From NCBI GenBank assembly GCA_027335965.1, contig DAHWGZ010000009.1, forward strand, positions 5,184 through 25,580: a DNA stretch of 20,397 nucleotides. The letters are read 5' to 3'. A program made the translations under genes and the position numbers. The notes beneath the pieces are model-generated. The model worked only from the letters and a program-made list of their open reading frames with translations, ran no database searches and had not been told where the DNA came from. The DNA comes from Acidiferrobacter sp. Its GTDB lineage: Bacteria > Pseudomonadota > Gammaproteobacteria > Acidiferrobacterales > Acidiferrobacteraceae. This document shows, one piece after another, positions 1 through 7,654 of the stretch (the first letter of the stretch is position 1; every line of letters begins with the position of its first letter).

Positions 1-1
1 T

Positions 2-1420
2 ATCCACGAAAACCGTGGACTCTCGGAGGCCGCCGCGGCCATCGACCGCATCCTTGGCGGCGAGATCGCGGCCATTGTGCAACGGGGCGACATCGAAGGC
101 AAACCCGGACAGACGCTGCCGCTGTTGCGCGCGGCCGGCAAGGCCGAGCGGATCCTGCTCGTGGGCATGGGCGCGGCCGGCGAATGCAAACCGACGCAGT
201 ACAAGGAGGCCGTGGCGCGCGCCGCGCAAGCGGCAGCCGACTTGCACGTCGCGACCATCGCGAACTTTCTGCCATCGGTCCCGGTCAAGGACCGCGCGCC
301 GGCCTGGGCCCTTGAGCAGGCGGTGGTGGCCACCGAGGACGCCCTTTACCGCTTCGACCGGCTGAAGACCCGCGCCCCGGCGCGCACGCAGGCCCGGTCC
401 TGCGTCTTCAGCGCGCCGAGCGGGTCCGAGACGGCCGCGCGCGAGGCCCTGACCGCCGGTCATGCGATCGCGCGCGCCATGTCGTTCGCCAAGGATCTCG
501 CCAACCTCCCCGGCAATATGTGCACGCCGTCCTATCTCGCCGAGCAGGCGCAGACGCTCGGCACGCGCCACGCCCTCAAGGTCAGCGTGCTGGAAAAGAG
601 CGACATGGAAACCCTGGGGATGGGCGCGCTGCTCGCGGTGGCGCGCGGGACGCATGAGCCCGCCAAGCTCCTTGTCCTCGAATACCACGGAAACGACACC
701 GGCGCCCCGATCGCGCTCGTGGGCAAGGGCGTGACCTTCGACTCCGGGGGCATATCCCTGAAGCCGCCGGCCAACATGGATGAGATGAAATTCGACATGT
801 GCGGGGCGGCGACGGTATTGGCCGTCATGCAGGCCGCGGCCGACATGAAGCTTGCGATCAATCTCGTGGGCATCGTGCCGACGACCGAAAACCTCCCCGG
901 CGGCAGCGCCATCAAGCCCGGCGATATCGTCACGAGCCTGTCGGGCCAGACCATCGAGATCCTGAATACCGATGCCGAAGGCCGCTTGATCCTGTGCGAC
1001 GCGCTCACCTATGCCGAGCGCTTCAAGCCGGCCGCGGTCATCGACGTCGCCACGCTGACCGGGGCCTGCGTCATCGCCTTGGGCGCGCAGGCCGGCGGCC
1101 TCATGGGCAACAACGAGGCCCTGGGGCACGAATTGGAGCAGGCAGGCTTGCAGGCGGCCGACCGCGTCTGGCCGCTGCCGCTGTGGGAGGAATACCAAAA
1201 GCAGCTCGACTCGAATTTTGCGGACATGGCCAATATCGGCGGCCGCGAGGCCGGAACCATCACCGCCGCCTGCTTCCTGTCGCGCTTCACCGAGGCCTAT
1301 CCCTGGGCGCACCTCGATATCGCGGGCGTCGCCTACAAGGGCGGCAAGGACAAGGGCGCCACCGGGCGGCCGATCCCGCTGCTCGTGGAATTTCTGAGGC
1401 GCCGCGCGAAGCCCGCATGA
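2..1420 (+). CDS. pepA: Leucyl aminopeptidase (cytosol aminopeptidase, M17), 5'-truncated by the window edge
   Basis: This is a cytosolic dinuclear-metal aminopeptidase that removes N-terminal residues from peptides. The frame is open from base 2, so the gene begins upstream; the GTG at 77 is internal. About 472 codons are present, against roughly 500 for the family, so only a short N-terminal piece is missing. The catalytic half is clear: GKGVTFDSGGISLKP (about nt 722-766) carries the metal-binding lysine and aspartate, and the family signature NTDAEGRL (about nt 965-988) carries the Asp and Glu ligands and the catalytic Arg. The C-terminus also fits M17 (DIAGVAYKGG, then GATGRPIPLLVEFL). 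The stop codon overlaps the holC start in an ATGA, so the two are translationally coupled. In some relatives PepA also binds DNA for site-specific recombination; nothing here tests that. Confidence 0.96.
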   Translation: MHENRGLSEAAAAIDRILGGEIAAIVQRGDIEGKPGQTLPLLRAAGKAERILLVGMGAAGECKPTQYKEAVARAAQAAADLHVATIANFLPSVPVKDRAPAWALEQAVVATEDALYRFDRLKTRAPARTQARSCVFSAPSGSETAAREALTAGHAIARAMSFAKDLANLPGNMCTPSYLAEQAQTLGTRHALKVSVLEKSDMETLGMGALLAVARGTHEPAKLLVLEYHGNDTGAPIALVGKGVTFDSGGISLKPPANMDEMKFDMCGAATVLAVMQAAADMKLAINLVGIVPTTENLPGGSAIKPGDIVTSLSGQTIEILNTDAEGRLILCDALTYAERFKPAAVIDVATLTGACVIALGAQAGGLMGNNEALGHELEQAGLQAADRVWPLPLWEEYQKQLDSNFADMANIGGREAGTITAACFLSRFTEAYPWAHLDIAGVAYKGGKDKGATGRPIPLLVEFLRRRAKPA

Positions 1421-1821
1421 CGCGTGTCGACTTTTATCTCGGTGGTGACGGGCTTGCGCGCGACATCCTCGCGTGCCGGCTCGTGGAGACCGCCCACAGG
1501 CATGGCCACCGGGTGTTCCTGTGGGTCCCGGAAGATGAGCTCGGCCTCTGGGATGACCGCCTGTGGACATTTTCCGATACGAGCTTCGTGCCGCATGCGC
1601 GGGTGGGGCTTGCGGATGAGCCGGTGCTCATAGGCACCGAGCTTCCCGAGGATGGGGACTGCCTGATCCCGCTGACCGCCGACGCCCCGCCGTCGGTGAC
1701 AGGCTTTGCGCGCGTACTCGAGGCCGTGGGCGCCGCCGAGGGCGAGAAGGAGCGCTCGCGCGCGCGGTTCCGTCACTACCGCCGGCAGGGCCTGGAGCCG
1801 GTCGTCCACAACCTGCCATGA
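1417..1821 (+). CDS. holC: DNA polymerase III subunit chi (HolC)
   Basis: This 134-residue protein is chi, the clamp-loader accessory subunit that pairs with psi and contacts single-strand binding protein at the fork. The N-terminus (MTRVDFYLGG) is typical of HolC, as is a FVPH motif near residue 53 in the strand that follows the bulky LWTF segment. The C-terminal RARFRHYRRQGLEP resembles the family's RxRxYRxxG ending. The start was chosen because ATG 1417 overlaps the pepA stop (ATGA); no Shine-Dalgarno sequence is obvious, which fits translational coupling. The pepA-holC-valS order is common in gammaproteobacteria and supports the call. The protein is divergent in its middle part, but length, motifs and context agree. 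Confidence 0.9.
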   Translation: MTRVDFYLGGDGLARDILACRLVETAHRHGHRVFLWVPEDELGLWDDRLWTFSDTSFVPHARVGLADEPVLIGTELPEDGDCLIPLTADAPPSVTGFARVLEAVGAAEGEKERSRARFRHYRRQGLEPVVHNLP

Positions 1822-2201
1822 GCCGCACCCGCCACGAAGCGCTGCCCGACATCCTGGCGGGCCTGCGCGCGCTGGCCGCCGACCTGCAAGACAATGCGCG
1901 GACCAGCGACGATGGCATCCCGGTCCTAAAGACCGTGATCGCCAACCCGACCCGGCCGGACGTCCGGCCGCGCGCGGTGGGCGCCCCCATACCGACCTTG
2001 AGCGAGGTGGTCGAACGCCTGCCCGTCACCCCCGACCCCGAGGCCGCCGGCCGTCAGGGGCTGTCGGCCCCCATGCGGGCGGCGGCGATCATCCGGCGGG
2101 TCGATGCCCTGTGGCGCGCCGACGGGAACGATCCGCTCGACCCTGCTATGATGGCGACCCTCGAACACGCACTGGCGCAAGCCCTTCAAGAGCCGACCTG
2201 A
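1818..2201 (+). CDS. Small protein of unknown function between holC and valS
   Basis: This 127-residue soluble protein is not recognised as a named family. ATG 1818 overlaps the holC stop (ATGA), and the stop lies 6 bp before valS, so it is cotranslated with both. The N-terminal third is predicted helical (residues about 4-28). Two short related segments follow, GIPVLKTVI (about residues 34-42) and PIPTLSEVV (about 56-64), separated by a Pro/Arg-rich stretch. The C-terminal 50 residues are again alanine-rich and helical. I recall IPxLxxVV-type segments in small proteins encoded at this position in other gammaproteobacteria, but no function. There is no signal peptide, membrane segment or cysteine. 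Coding is supported by exact spacing and neighbour-like codon use. Confidence 0.8.
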   Translation: MSRTRHEALPDILAGLRALAADLQDNARTSDDGIPVLKTVIANPTRPDVRPRAVGAPIPTLSEVVERLPVTPDPEAAGRQGLSAPMRAAAIIRRVDALWRADGNDPLDPAMMATLEHALAQALQEPT

Positions 2202-2207
2202 CACGAG

Positions 2208-4985
2208 ATGACAGAACCGTCGCCACACACCCTTGCCAAGGGCTATGAGCCCGGCGAGATAGAAAAGGCCATCTACGCACAATGGGAGGCGAGCGGCGTA
2301 TTCGCGCCCTCCGGGCACGGGCCCGGGTATTGCATCGTCATCCCCCCGCCCAACGTGACGGGCAGCCTGCACATGGGCCATGCCTTCCAGGACACCATCA
2401 TGGACGCGCTCACGCGCTACCACAGGATGCGTGGCGACGACACCCTCTGGCAGCCCGGCACCGATCATGCCGGCATCGCCACGCAGATGGTGGTCGAGCG
2501 GCAGCTGGAGGCGGCCGGCGAAAGCCGCGTGGCGCTGGGCCGCGAACGGTTCCTCGAGGCGGTCTGGGACTGGAAGGCGCGCTCCGGCGGACGCATCAGC
2601 GAACAATTGCGGCGCATGGGGGCGTCGGTCGACTGGTCGCGCGAACGCTTCACGCTCGACGAGGGCCTGTCGCGCGCGGTGCGCGAGGTGTTCGTCCGGC
2701 TGCATGACGAGGGACTCATCTATCGCGGGCAGCGGCTCGTGAACTGGGACCCGCGGCTCGAGACCGCGGTCTCCGATCTCGAGGTCACGGCCGAGGAGGA
2801 AGACGGCCATCTCTGGCACATCCGTTACCCGCTGTCCTCGGGGGGCCATCTGATCGTCGCCACCACCCGCCCCGAGACCCTGCTCGGCGACGAGGCGGTG
2901 GCCGTGCATCCCGACGACCCGCGTTACCAGAAGCTCATCGGGCAGACGGTAAGCCTCCCGCTGACCACGCGCCAAATCCCCATCATCGCCGACGACTACG
3001 TCGACCCGGCCTTCGGATCGGGCTGCGTGAAGATCACGCCGGCGCACGATTTCAATGACTACGAGGTCGGCCAGCGCCACGCGCTGCCGCTCACCAACAT
3101 CCTGGACAAGACCGCCCATATCCAGTTGCCGGGCTCGCCCTACCATGGACTGAGCCGCGAGGAGGCGCGGCTTCGGATCGTGGCCGACCTCGAGGCCGCG
3201 GGGCTCCTGGAACGCGCGCAGCCCCACAAGCTCAAGGTCCCGCGCGGCGAACGCAGTGGCGTGGTGATCGAGCCCTGGCTCACGGATCAATGGTACGTGC
3301 GCACCGCCGACCTCGCCCAGCCGGCGCTTGCCGCGGTCGAGGACGGCCGTATCCGCTTCGTGCCCGAGAACTGGGACAAGACCTATTACGAATGGATGCG
3401 CAACATCAAGGACTGGTGCATATCGCGCCAGATCTGGTGGGGGCATCGCATCCCCGCCTGGTATGACGATGCCGGGCGGGTGTATGTCGCGCACAGCGAG
3501 GACGAGGCGCGCGCGCGCCATGGGCTAGGCGCGGACGTCACGCTCACGCAGGATCCGGATGTCCTCGATACCTGGTTCTCCTCGGCCCTGTGGCCATTTT
3601 CGACGCTCGGCTGGCCGGACCGGACCGAGGCCCTGGCGCGCTTTTACCCCACCCGCGTGCTCGTAACCGGGTTTGACATCATCTTCTTTTGGGTGGCGCG
3701 CATGATCATGATGGGCCTCAAGTTCACGGGCGACGTCCCGTTTCGCGAGGTCTATGTCCACGGTCTAGTGCTGGATGCCAAGGGCCAGAAGATGTCGAAG
3801 TCGCGCGGCAACGTGATCGATCCGATCGATCTCATAGACGGCATAAGCCTTCCCGACCTCGTCGCCAAGCGCACGAGCGGACTCATGCAGCCGGCCAAGG
3901 CCGAGGGCATCCGCCGGGCCACGGAACGCGAATATCCCGACGGCATACCATCCTACGGCACCGATGCCCTGCGCATGACATTCGCGAGCCTCGCCACCCA
4001 GGGCCGGAACATCAACTTCGACCGCGCGCGCATCGACGGCTACCGCAACTTCTGCAACAAGCTCTGGAACGCCGCGCGCTTCGTGTTGCTGAACACCGAA
4101 AACGCGGACTGCGGCAATGAAGGGGATTATGTCCTCGACATCGGTGATCGCTGGATCATATCCCGCCTCCAGGAGACCGAGCGCGCGGTCGAGGAGGCGT
4201 TCGCCGCCTACCGCTTCGATCTCGCCACGCAAGCCCTCTACGGCTTCGTATGGGACGAATACTGCAGCTGGTATCTCGAGTGGTCGAAGACCGTCCTCGC
4301 CTCGGCCGACGCCGCCGCGGCACGCGGCACGCGCCGCACGCTATTGCGCGTGCTGGAGACCGCCCTGCGGCTTCTGCACCCCCTCATGCCCTTCATCACC
4401 GAGACCCTGTGGGCGCGGGTGGCGCCGCTGTGCGATCGCGCCGGACCCACCATCATGCTCGCGCCCTATCCGCGCTGCGACGAAAGCCGCATCGATGCGC
4501 GCGCGACCACCGACATGCGGGCGCTCATGGATATCATCGGCACCGTGCGCACCATACGCGGCGAAATGAACATCGCGCCCGCCGCCCGCATCCCCGTGAT
4601 CCTGGACGGCGCCCAGCACCTGGCTGAACTCGTGCGCGCTCACGAGCAGACGATCATGACGTTGGCGCGGCTTTCGGAAATCACGCACCTCGCCGCCGAT
4701 ACGCTCACGCCGGAATCGGCGGTCGGACTGGCGGGAACGGTACGCGTGCTGGTCCCGCTTGCGGGGCTGATCGACAAGGCCGCCGAGCTGCGCCGCCTGG
4801 CAAAGGAGATCGAAAAGATCGAACGCGAAATCGGCCGCGCGCGCGCCAAGCTCGAGCGCGCCGACTTCGTCGAGCGCGCGCCGGCGGCGGTGGTCGACGA
4901 GGAGCGCCGGCGGCTTGCGGACTTCGAGGAGCGCCTGCGCAAGCTCTCCGAGCAGGAGACGCGCATGGCCCGGCTCACCGGTTAA
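2208..4985 (+). CDS. valS: Valyl-tRNA synthetase
   Basis: This 925-residue class Ia synthetase charges tRNA(Val) and edits mischarged threonine. The HIGH-type motif lies in [15 protein letters not shown] (about residues 47-61) and the KMSKS motif in [10 protein letters not shown] (about residue 527). Between them are the editing-domain segment [17 protein letters not shown] and the tryptophan-rich active-site strand [19 protein letters not shown]. The final 65 residues form the charged antiparallel coiled coil typical of ValRS ([19 protein letters not shown] onward). Length matches the bacterial family. ATG 2208 lies 6 bp after the preceding stop; only a weak purine stretch (CGAG) precedes it, so coupling to the upstream gene is likely. 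It is the last gene of the pepA-holC-valS unit. Confidence 0.98.
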   Translation: MTEPSPHTLAKGYEPGEIEKAIYAQWEASGVFAPSGHGPGYCIVIPPPNVTGSLHMGHAFQDTIMDALTRYHRMRGDDTLWQPGTDHAGIATQMVVERQLEAAGESRVALGRERFLEAVWDWKARSGGRISEQLRRMGASVDWSRERFTLDEGLSRAVREVFVRLHDEGLIYRGQRLVNWDPRLETAVSDLEVTAEEEDGHLWHIRYPLSSGGHLIVATTRPETLLGDEAVAVHPDDPRYQKLIGQTVSLPLTTRQIPIIADDYVDPAFGSGCVKITPAHDFNDYEVGQRHALPLTNILDKTAHIQLPGSPYHGLSREEARLRIVADLEAAGLLERAQPHKLKVPRGERSGVVIEPWLTDQWYVRTADLAQPALAAVEDGRIRFVPENWDKTYYEWMRNIKDWCISRQIWWGHRIPAWYDDAGRVYVAHSEDEARARHGLGADVTLTQDPDVLDTWFSSALWPFSTLGWPDRTEALARFYPTRVLVTGFDIIFFWVARMIMMGLKFTGDVPFREVYVHGLVLDAKGQKMSKSRGNVIDPIDLIDGISLPDLVAKRTSGLMQPAKAEGIRRATEREYPDGIPSYGTDALRMTFASLATQGRNINFDRARIDGYRNFCNKLWNAARFVLLNTENADCGNEGDYVLDIGDRWIISRLQETERAVEEAFAAYRFDLATQALYGFVWDEYCSWYLEWSKTVLASADAAAARGTRRTLLRVLETALRLLHPLMPFITETLWARVAPLCDRAGPTIMLAPYPRCDESRIDARATTDMRALMDIIGTVRTIRGEMNIAPAARIPVILDGAQHLAELVRAHEQTIMTLARLSEITHLAADTLTPESAVGLAGTVRVLVPLAGLIDKAAELRRLAKEIEKIEREIGRARAKLERADFVERAPAAVVDEERRRLADFEERLRKLSEQETRMARLTG

Positions 4986-5003
4986 GCCCGCGCTCGCGCG
5001 GGC
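4986..5003 (+). terminator. Hairpin immediately after valS, possible terminator
   Basis: A perfect 8-bp inverted repeat, GCCCGCGC / GCGCGGGC with a 2-nt loop (7 bp with a 4-nt loop is more realistic), begins at the base after the valS stop codon. No U-run follows, so it may act as a weak or Rho-assisted terminator or as a 3'-end stabiliser rather than a classical intrinsic terminator. Confidence 0.45.
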
Positions 5004-5060
5004 ATGAGCCGCGCGCCTTTCGGGGCCGCATCCGTCGCTGGAAGGGACTTTTGCAAGCGC

Positions 5061-5089
5061 TTGCGCCCATCGGCCGCCCCCGGTAGACT
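5061..5089 (+). promoter_or_regulatory. Candidate sigma-70 promoter of the fluoride operon
   Basis: TTGCGC (5061-5066) and TAGACT (5084-5089) are separated by exactly 17 bp. The predicted start, near 5096, lies a few bases before the riboswitch aptamer (5104), which is where such a promoter should be. The -35 box is poor (TTG only), so the call rests on spacing, the -10 box and position. A 12-bp palindrome, GCAAGCGCTTGC (5053-5064), overlaps the -35 box and could be an operator. Confidence 0.45.
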
Positions 5090-5103
5090 GGCTCGCATGT
5101 TGT

Positions 5104-5152
5104 GGGAGATGGCATGCCTCCCTTAACCGCCCTCGCGGCTGATGATGCCTAC
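5104..5152 (+). ncRNA. Fluoride riboswitch (crcB RNA motif)
   Basis: The aptamer is recognised by sequence and pairing. GGGAG (5104-5108) pairs with CTCCC (5118-5122). CCGC (5127-5130) pairs with GCGG (5135-5138). The loop segment GGCAT (5111-5115) is complementary to ATGCC (5145-5149), giving the pseudoknot that defines this class. The conserved GATGGCATGCC and GGCTGATGATGCCTAC segments match the motif. It sits about 115 nt upstream of crcB in the same orientation, the standard arrangement. Fluoride binding, through Mg2+, turns on expression of exporter genes. Downstream elements that could be the expression platform are listed separately. Confidence 0.93.
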
Positions 5153-5153
5153 G

Positions 5154-5231
5154 ATTTCCGGGAATCGGAAATGTGGGTGCGTTCATCCGTTGACCATCCC
5201 CCCGACTGATCCCGCGCCCTCATGGGCTTTT
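5154..5231 (+). promoter_or_regulatory. Putative expression platform of the fluoride riboswitch
   Basis: Two structures follow the aptamer. One is a 7-bp perfect hairpin, ATTTCCG (5154-5160) with CGGAAAT (5166-5172), which starts right at the aptamer's 3' edge. The other is a short GCCC/GGGC stem (5216-5219, 5224-5227) followed by TTTT (5228-5231), resembling a small intrinsic terminator. Either could couple ligand state to readthrough. The terminator-like stem has only 4 bp, so the control mechanism is uncertain. Confidence 0.4.
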
Positions 5232-5265
5232 GAACAAACCCCGTCTCGGCCACCGAGGAGGACCG

Positions 5266-5637
5266 GTGACTTTATTGTGGATCGCTTGTTTTGCCGTGCC
5301 TGGGGCATGGTTGCGCTATGGGCAGAACCTCATGGTACAGCGCCTCCTTGGGCGGGCCTTTCCGTGGGCCACCCTCTCGATCAACGTCATGGGCTCGTTT
5401 CTCATAGGCCTACTCTCCTACACGCTCGTCCACGGAGTGCCGGTGAGCCCGGCCTTGCGGACCGGGGTCATCGTGGGCGGCATCGGCACTTATACGACCT
5501 TTTCCACCTTCTCGCTTGAAACCCTGCTGCTCGTGGAAGACGGACAGGTGTTGCGTGGTCTTGCCTATGTCGCGGCGTCACTTGTCCTCGGGCTTGGCGC
5601 GGTGTTTCTGGGGGCGCTCGCGGCGCCGCGTCTTTGA
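5266..5637 (+). CDS. crcB: Fluoride channel CrcB/Fluc, first copy
   Basis: This 123-residue inner-membrane protein of four hydrophobic segments belongs to the Fluc/CrcB family of dual-topology fluoride channels, which export cytoplasmic F-. Visible family features are GAWLRY after the first helix start, the channel-lining asparagine in LSINVMGSF (about residue 40), and GGIGTYTTFSTFS (about 71-83) with the phenylalanine-box and Na+-site break. GTG 5266 was chosen because GAGGAGG (5255-5261) precedes it at a short spacing; an upstream in-frame TTG at 5230 has no ribosome site. It is the first gene after the fluoride riboswitch. Charges are concentrated in loop 1 (R17, R26, R30) with one arginine in loop 3, the opposite of the second CrcB, so the two may form an antiparallel heterodimer (inference). 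Confidence 0.95.
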   Translation: MTLLWIACFAVPGAWLRYGQNLMVQRLLGRAFPWATLSINVMGSFLIGLLSYTLVHGVPVSPALRTGVIVGGIGTYTTFSTFSLETLLLVEDGQVLRGLAYVAASLVLGLGAVFLGALAAPRL

Positions 5638-5655
5638 GAAGGAATGGAGGATCGA

Positions 5656-5967
5656 ATGAAGGATATCGAAATCGCGCGCATCTACATTCGCGAGGGCGAC
5701 CACGCCGGCGGCCTTGACGTCATGAAGCGGATCTTTGCCCTGCTCCAGGATCAACACAAGGTCCAGGGGGTCACGGTGTTCCGCGGCGTTTCCGGGTTCG
5801 GGGTCCACGGCGAGATCCACGCCGCCGACCTTTTGCACATGACCGCGCGCCTGCCGCTCGTCATCGAATTTTTCGACGCGCCCGAGGCGGTGGCGGCGGC
5901 GCTGTCCGCGCTGCAGGGGCTCGTCCCCTCCGGGCATATCGTGAAGTGGCCGGCGCAATGCCTGTAG
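5656..5967 (+). CDS. DUF190 family protein associated with CrcB
   Basis: This 103-residue soluble protein contains the DUF190 hallmark RGVSGFGVHGEIH (about residues 43-55), followed by LPLVIEFFD, in a fold related to small ferredoxin-like/PII-type domains. ATG 5656 was preferred over ATG 5644 because GGAGG (5646-5650) lies 5 nt upstream. DUF190 genes are often found beside crcB and under fluoride riboswitches; their molecular role is not established, though a regulatory or accessory role in fluoride export is commonly supposed. Here it lies between two crcB genes in one transcript, which supports that association. Confidence 0.9.
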   Translation: MKDIEIARIYIREGDHAGGLDVMKRIFALLQDQHKVQGVTVFRGVSGFGVHGEIHAADLLHMTARLPLVIEFFDAPEAVAAALSALQGLVPSGHIVKWPAQCL

Positions 5968-6037
5968 AGAGCCCGCCCGCACCGCGCCTTTACGCCATGA
6001 TGCCGGGGCGCGAGGACGCGCGTGGCGGGCGCCGCCC

Positions 6038-6412
6038 ATGAAGACCCTGGCGTTCATCGCGGTATTTGCGATCCCGGGCGCCATCGCCCGCTATCTGCAG
6101 GCGCTGGCGGTGGCTCACGTCGTGGGCGGCCCGTTTCCGTGGGACATCCTGTCGATCAATTGCCTGGGCTCGTTCGTGATGGGCTTTCTGTTCTTCGAGA
6201 CCCTGGAGCGCATCAGCATAAGCCCCGAACTGCGCACTGGCCTGCTCACGGGCTTTCTGGGGGCCTACACCACCTTCTCGACCTACACCTTCGGGGCGCT
6301 GGGGCTCGTCTGGCATGGCGCCCTGCTCGCGGGGCTCGCCTATCTCCTGGGGTCGGTGGTGCTGGGGCTCGCGGCCACGACCTTCGGGGCCTGGCTATCG
6401 CGCCGCATCTAG
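6038..6412 (+). CDS. crcB: Fluoride channel CrcB/Fluc, second copy
   Basis: This 124-residue, four-helix Fluc family protein carries GAIARY, the pore asparagine in LSINCLGSF (about residue 41) and GAYTTFSTYTF (about 75-85). The last phenylalanine-box region differs from copy one (STYTF here, STFS there). Loop 1 (QALAVAHVVGGPF) has no lysine or arginine, while positive charges sit at the N-terminus (K2) and C-terminus (SRRI). By the positive-inside rule this predicts the opposite orientation to copy one, so the pair likely forms an obligate heterodimer (inference). ATG 6038 has no good Shine-Dalgarno sequence; 70 bp separate it from the DUF190 gene. It is the last gene of the riboswitch-controlled operon. 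Confidence 0.94.
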   Translation: MKTLAFIAVFAIPGAIARYLQALAVAHVVGGPFPWDILSINCLGSFVMGFLFFETLERISISPELRTGLLTGFLGAYTTFSTYTFGALGLVWHGALLAGLAYLLGSVVLGLAATTFGAWLSRRI

Positions 6413-6427
6413 GGCGCGTGGCGGACA

Positions 6428-6916
6428 TTACAGATCGCAGGCGAGCACCAGGGCATCCTCCCGGCCGTGACGCGTCGGGTAGTAGTTCTTGCGCAGGCCG
6501 ATCTCATTGAAGCCCAGACCATAATAGAGCGCGTAGGCGGCCTTGTTGGAGCGCCGCACCTCGAGCAACGCGATCTTGGCCTGGCCATGGCGCGCGACAT
6601 CCAGCAGATGACTCAACATCCGCCGCCCGAGCCCGCGCCGTTGATAACGCGGGTGCACGCAGATATTCAGCAGATGGCATTCGCCGACGGCGACCGCCAT
6701 GACCCCATGACCCACGAGATGCCCCTCGTCCTCCAGCACCCGGCAGCAGTAACCGACCCGCAGGCAATCGCGGAATATCCCCTCGGTCCAGGGAAACTCA
6801 TAGGCCTGTCGCTCGACCTGCATGACGAATGGCAGATCCTCGCGGGCCATCGCCCGGAGCCGGATCTGCGGCGGCGTGCTGCGCGCCGACTGGGCCGGTA
6901 GCCGCCAACTACTCAT
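6428..6916 (-). CDS. rimI: Ribosomal-protein-alanine N-acetyltransferase RimI (GNAT)
   Basis: This 162-residue GNAT acetyltransferase transfers acetyl from acetyl-CoA to the N-terminal alanine of ribosomal protein S18 in the RimI family. The acetyl-CoA loop is RYQRRGLGRRML (about residues 90-101). LLNICVHP precedes it, and LEVRRSNKAAYALYYGLGFNEIGLRKNYY follows, the RimI-type C-terminal signature with a catalytic-region tyrosine. The start at 6916 overlaps the end of the upstream glycosylase gene by 8 bp, with GGGAG about 10 nt before it. An alternative start at the methionine before AREDLPF would remove about 22 residues lacking clear family similarity. The stop lies 16 bp from the convergent crcB end. 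Confidence 0.93.
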   Translation of the reverse strand: MSSWRLPAQSARSTPPQIRLRAMAREDLPFVMQVERQAYEFPWTEGIFRDCLRVGYCCRVLEDEGHLVGHGVMAVAVGECHLLNICVHPRYQRRGLGRRMLSHLLDVARHGQAKIALLEVRRSNKAAYALYYGLGFNEIGLRKNYYPTRHGREDALVLACDL

Positions 6917-7565
6917 GGGTCACGATCTCCCGGGCGCGCTTCAGGTCGGCCCAGGCGGCGGCCTTGTCCGCGGGGCGCCGCAAGAGGTAGGCCGGATGAT
7001 ATGTCACCACCACGGGGATGCCCTCGTAGTCATGCAGGGGCCCCCGGAGCCTGCCCAGGGGCTGATCCGTGGCCAACAGGCTCTGGGCGGCGAACCGTCC
7101 CAGGGCCACCACGACCCGGGGCCGGACAGTGGCGATCTGCGCGCGCAAATAGGGCAGGCACGCCGCCACTTCGGACGGCTGCGGGTCCCGATTCCCCGGC
7201 GGCCGGCACTTCAAAACGTTGGCGATAAAGACCTGTCCGCGGTCCAGGCCCAGGGCTCGCAGCATAGCATCGAGCAATTGACCCGCGCGCCCGACAAAGG
7301 GCTCGCCACGCCGGTCCTCCTCGGCCCCTGGCGCCTCGCCCACGAAACACCATGTGGCGTCACGCGGGCCGATCCCGAAGACCGTCTGCGCGCGACCGGC
7401 ATGCAACCCGCAGCGCACGCACGACCGCACCTCCTCTTTCAGGCGCTCCCACCCGTCCGCGTCGGCGCGAGACTCCGGAGCGTTGTCGGCACCGTCCGAC
7501 TCCCGGCGTTGCCAGACGGTGATCCCCATGGCCTTGAGCCACGGGCGTGCGCTACGACTGTCCAT
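6909..7565 (-). CDS. Family-4 uracil-DNA glycosylase (4Fe-4S)
   Basis: This 218-residue protein removes uracil from DNA, the first step of base-excision repair of deaminated cytosine. Motif 1 is GEAPGAEEDRRGEPFVGRAGQLLD (about residues 76-99), here with Glu-Asp typical of family 4; motif 3 is HPAYLLR (H190). The cysteines C49, C52, C120 and C136 match the four [4Fe-4S] ligands, in CVRC, LKC-RPPGNRDP and ACLPYL. The N-terminal about 40 residues are a variable linker, and similar linkers occur in bacterial homologues. ATG 7565 was chosen because the frame further upstream runs into the cytochrome gene and lacks similarity. The gene overlaps rimI by 8 bp, so they form an operon. Confidence 0.95.
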   Translation of the reverse strand: MDSRSARPWLKAMGITVWQRRESDGADNAPESRADADGWERLKEEVRSCVRCGLHAGRAQTVFGIGPRDATWCFVGEAPGAEEDRRGEPFVGRAGQLLDAMLRALGLDRGQVFIANVLKCRPPGNRDPQPSEVAACLPYLRAQIATVRPRVVVALGRFAAQSLLATDQPLGRLRGPLHDYEGIPVVVTYHPAYLLRRPADKAAAWADLKRAREIVTHE

Positions 7566-7571
7566 GCGGGA

Positions 7572-7577
7572 AGTATA
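7572..7577 (-). promoter_or_regulatory. -10-like box just before the uracil-DNA glycosylase start
   Basis: On the minus strand TATACT lies 6 nt before the ATG at 7565, so initiation at the usual distance would fall on the A of the start codon. No ribosome-binding site precedes that ATG. This suggests a leaderless mRNA. No convincing -35 hexamer is visible at 17 bp, so the evidence is limited. Confidence 0.35.
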
Positions 7578-7623
7578 ACCGGCGGCGCGCCCAAGGCGCT
7601 GAGATTTTACCGATAGGGGCGCC

Positions 7624-7648
7624 GCCGGGACGACGACCCGTCCCCGGC
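7624..7648 (-). terminator. Hairpin after the sulfur operon, possible terminator
   Basis: GCCGGGACG and CGTCCCCGGC form a 9-bp stem with one bulged base around a 6-nt loop, directly after the cytochrome stop (7655). No U-run follows on the minus strand. It could end the eleven-gene operon or protect its 3' end. It lies in the 89-bp gap before the glycosylase gene. Confidence 0.4.
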
Positions 7649-7654
7649 ACGCCC

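Noticed and set aside
1926..3521. 531-codon open frame on the minus strand
   Set aside because: Antisense to valS and the preceding gene, with low-complexity Arg/His/Gly composition and no family similarity.
4341..5186. 281-codon minus-strand frame reaching into the riboswitch region
   Set aside because: Antisense to the valS C-terminus and the fluoride aptamer; no ribosome site and no recognisable domain.
6822..7616. 264-codon plus-strand frame
   Set aside because: Antisense to rimI and the uracil-DNA glycosylase, both with clear catalytic motifs.
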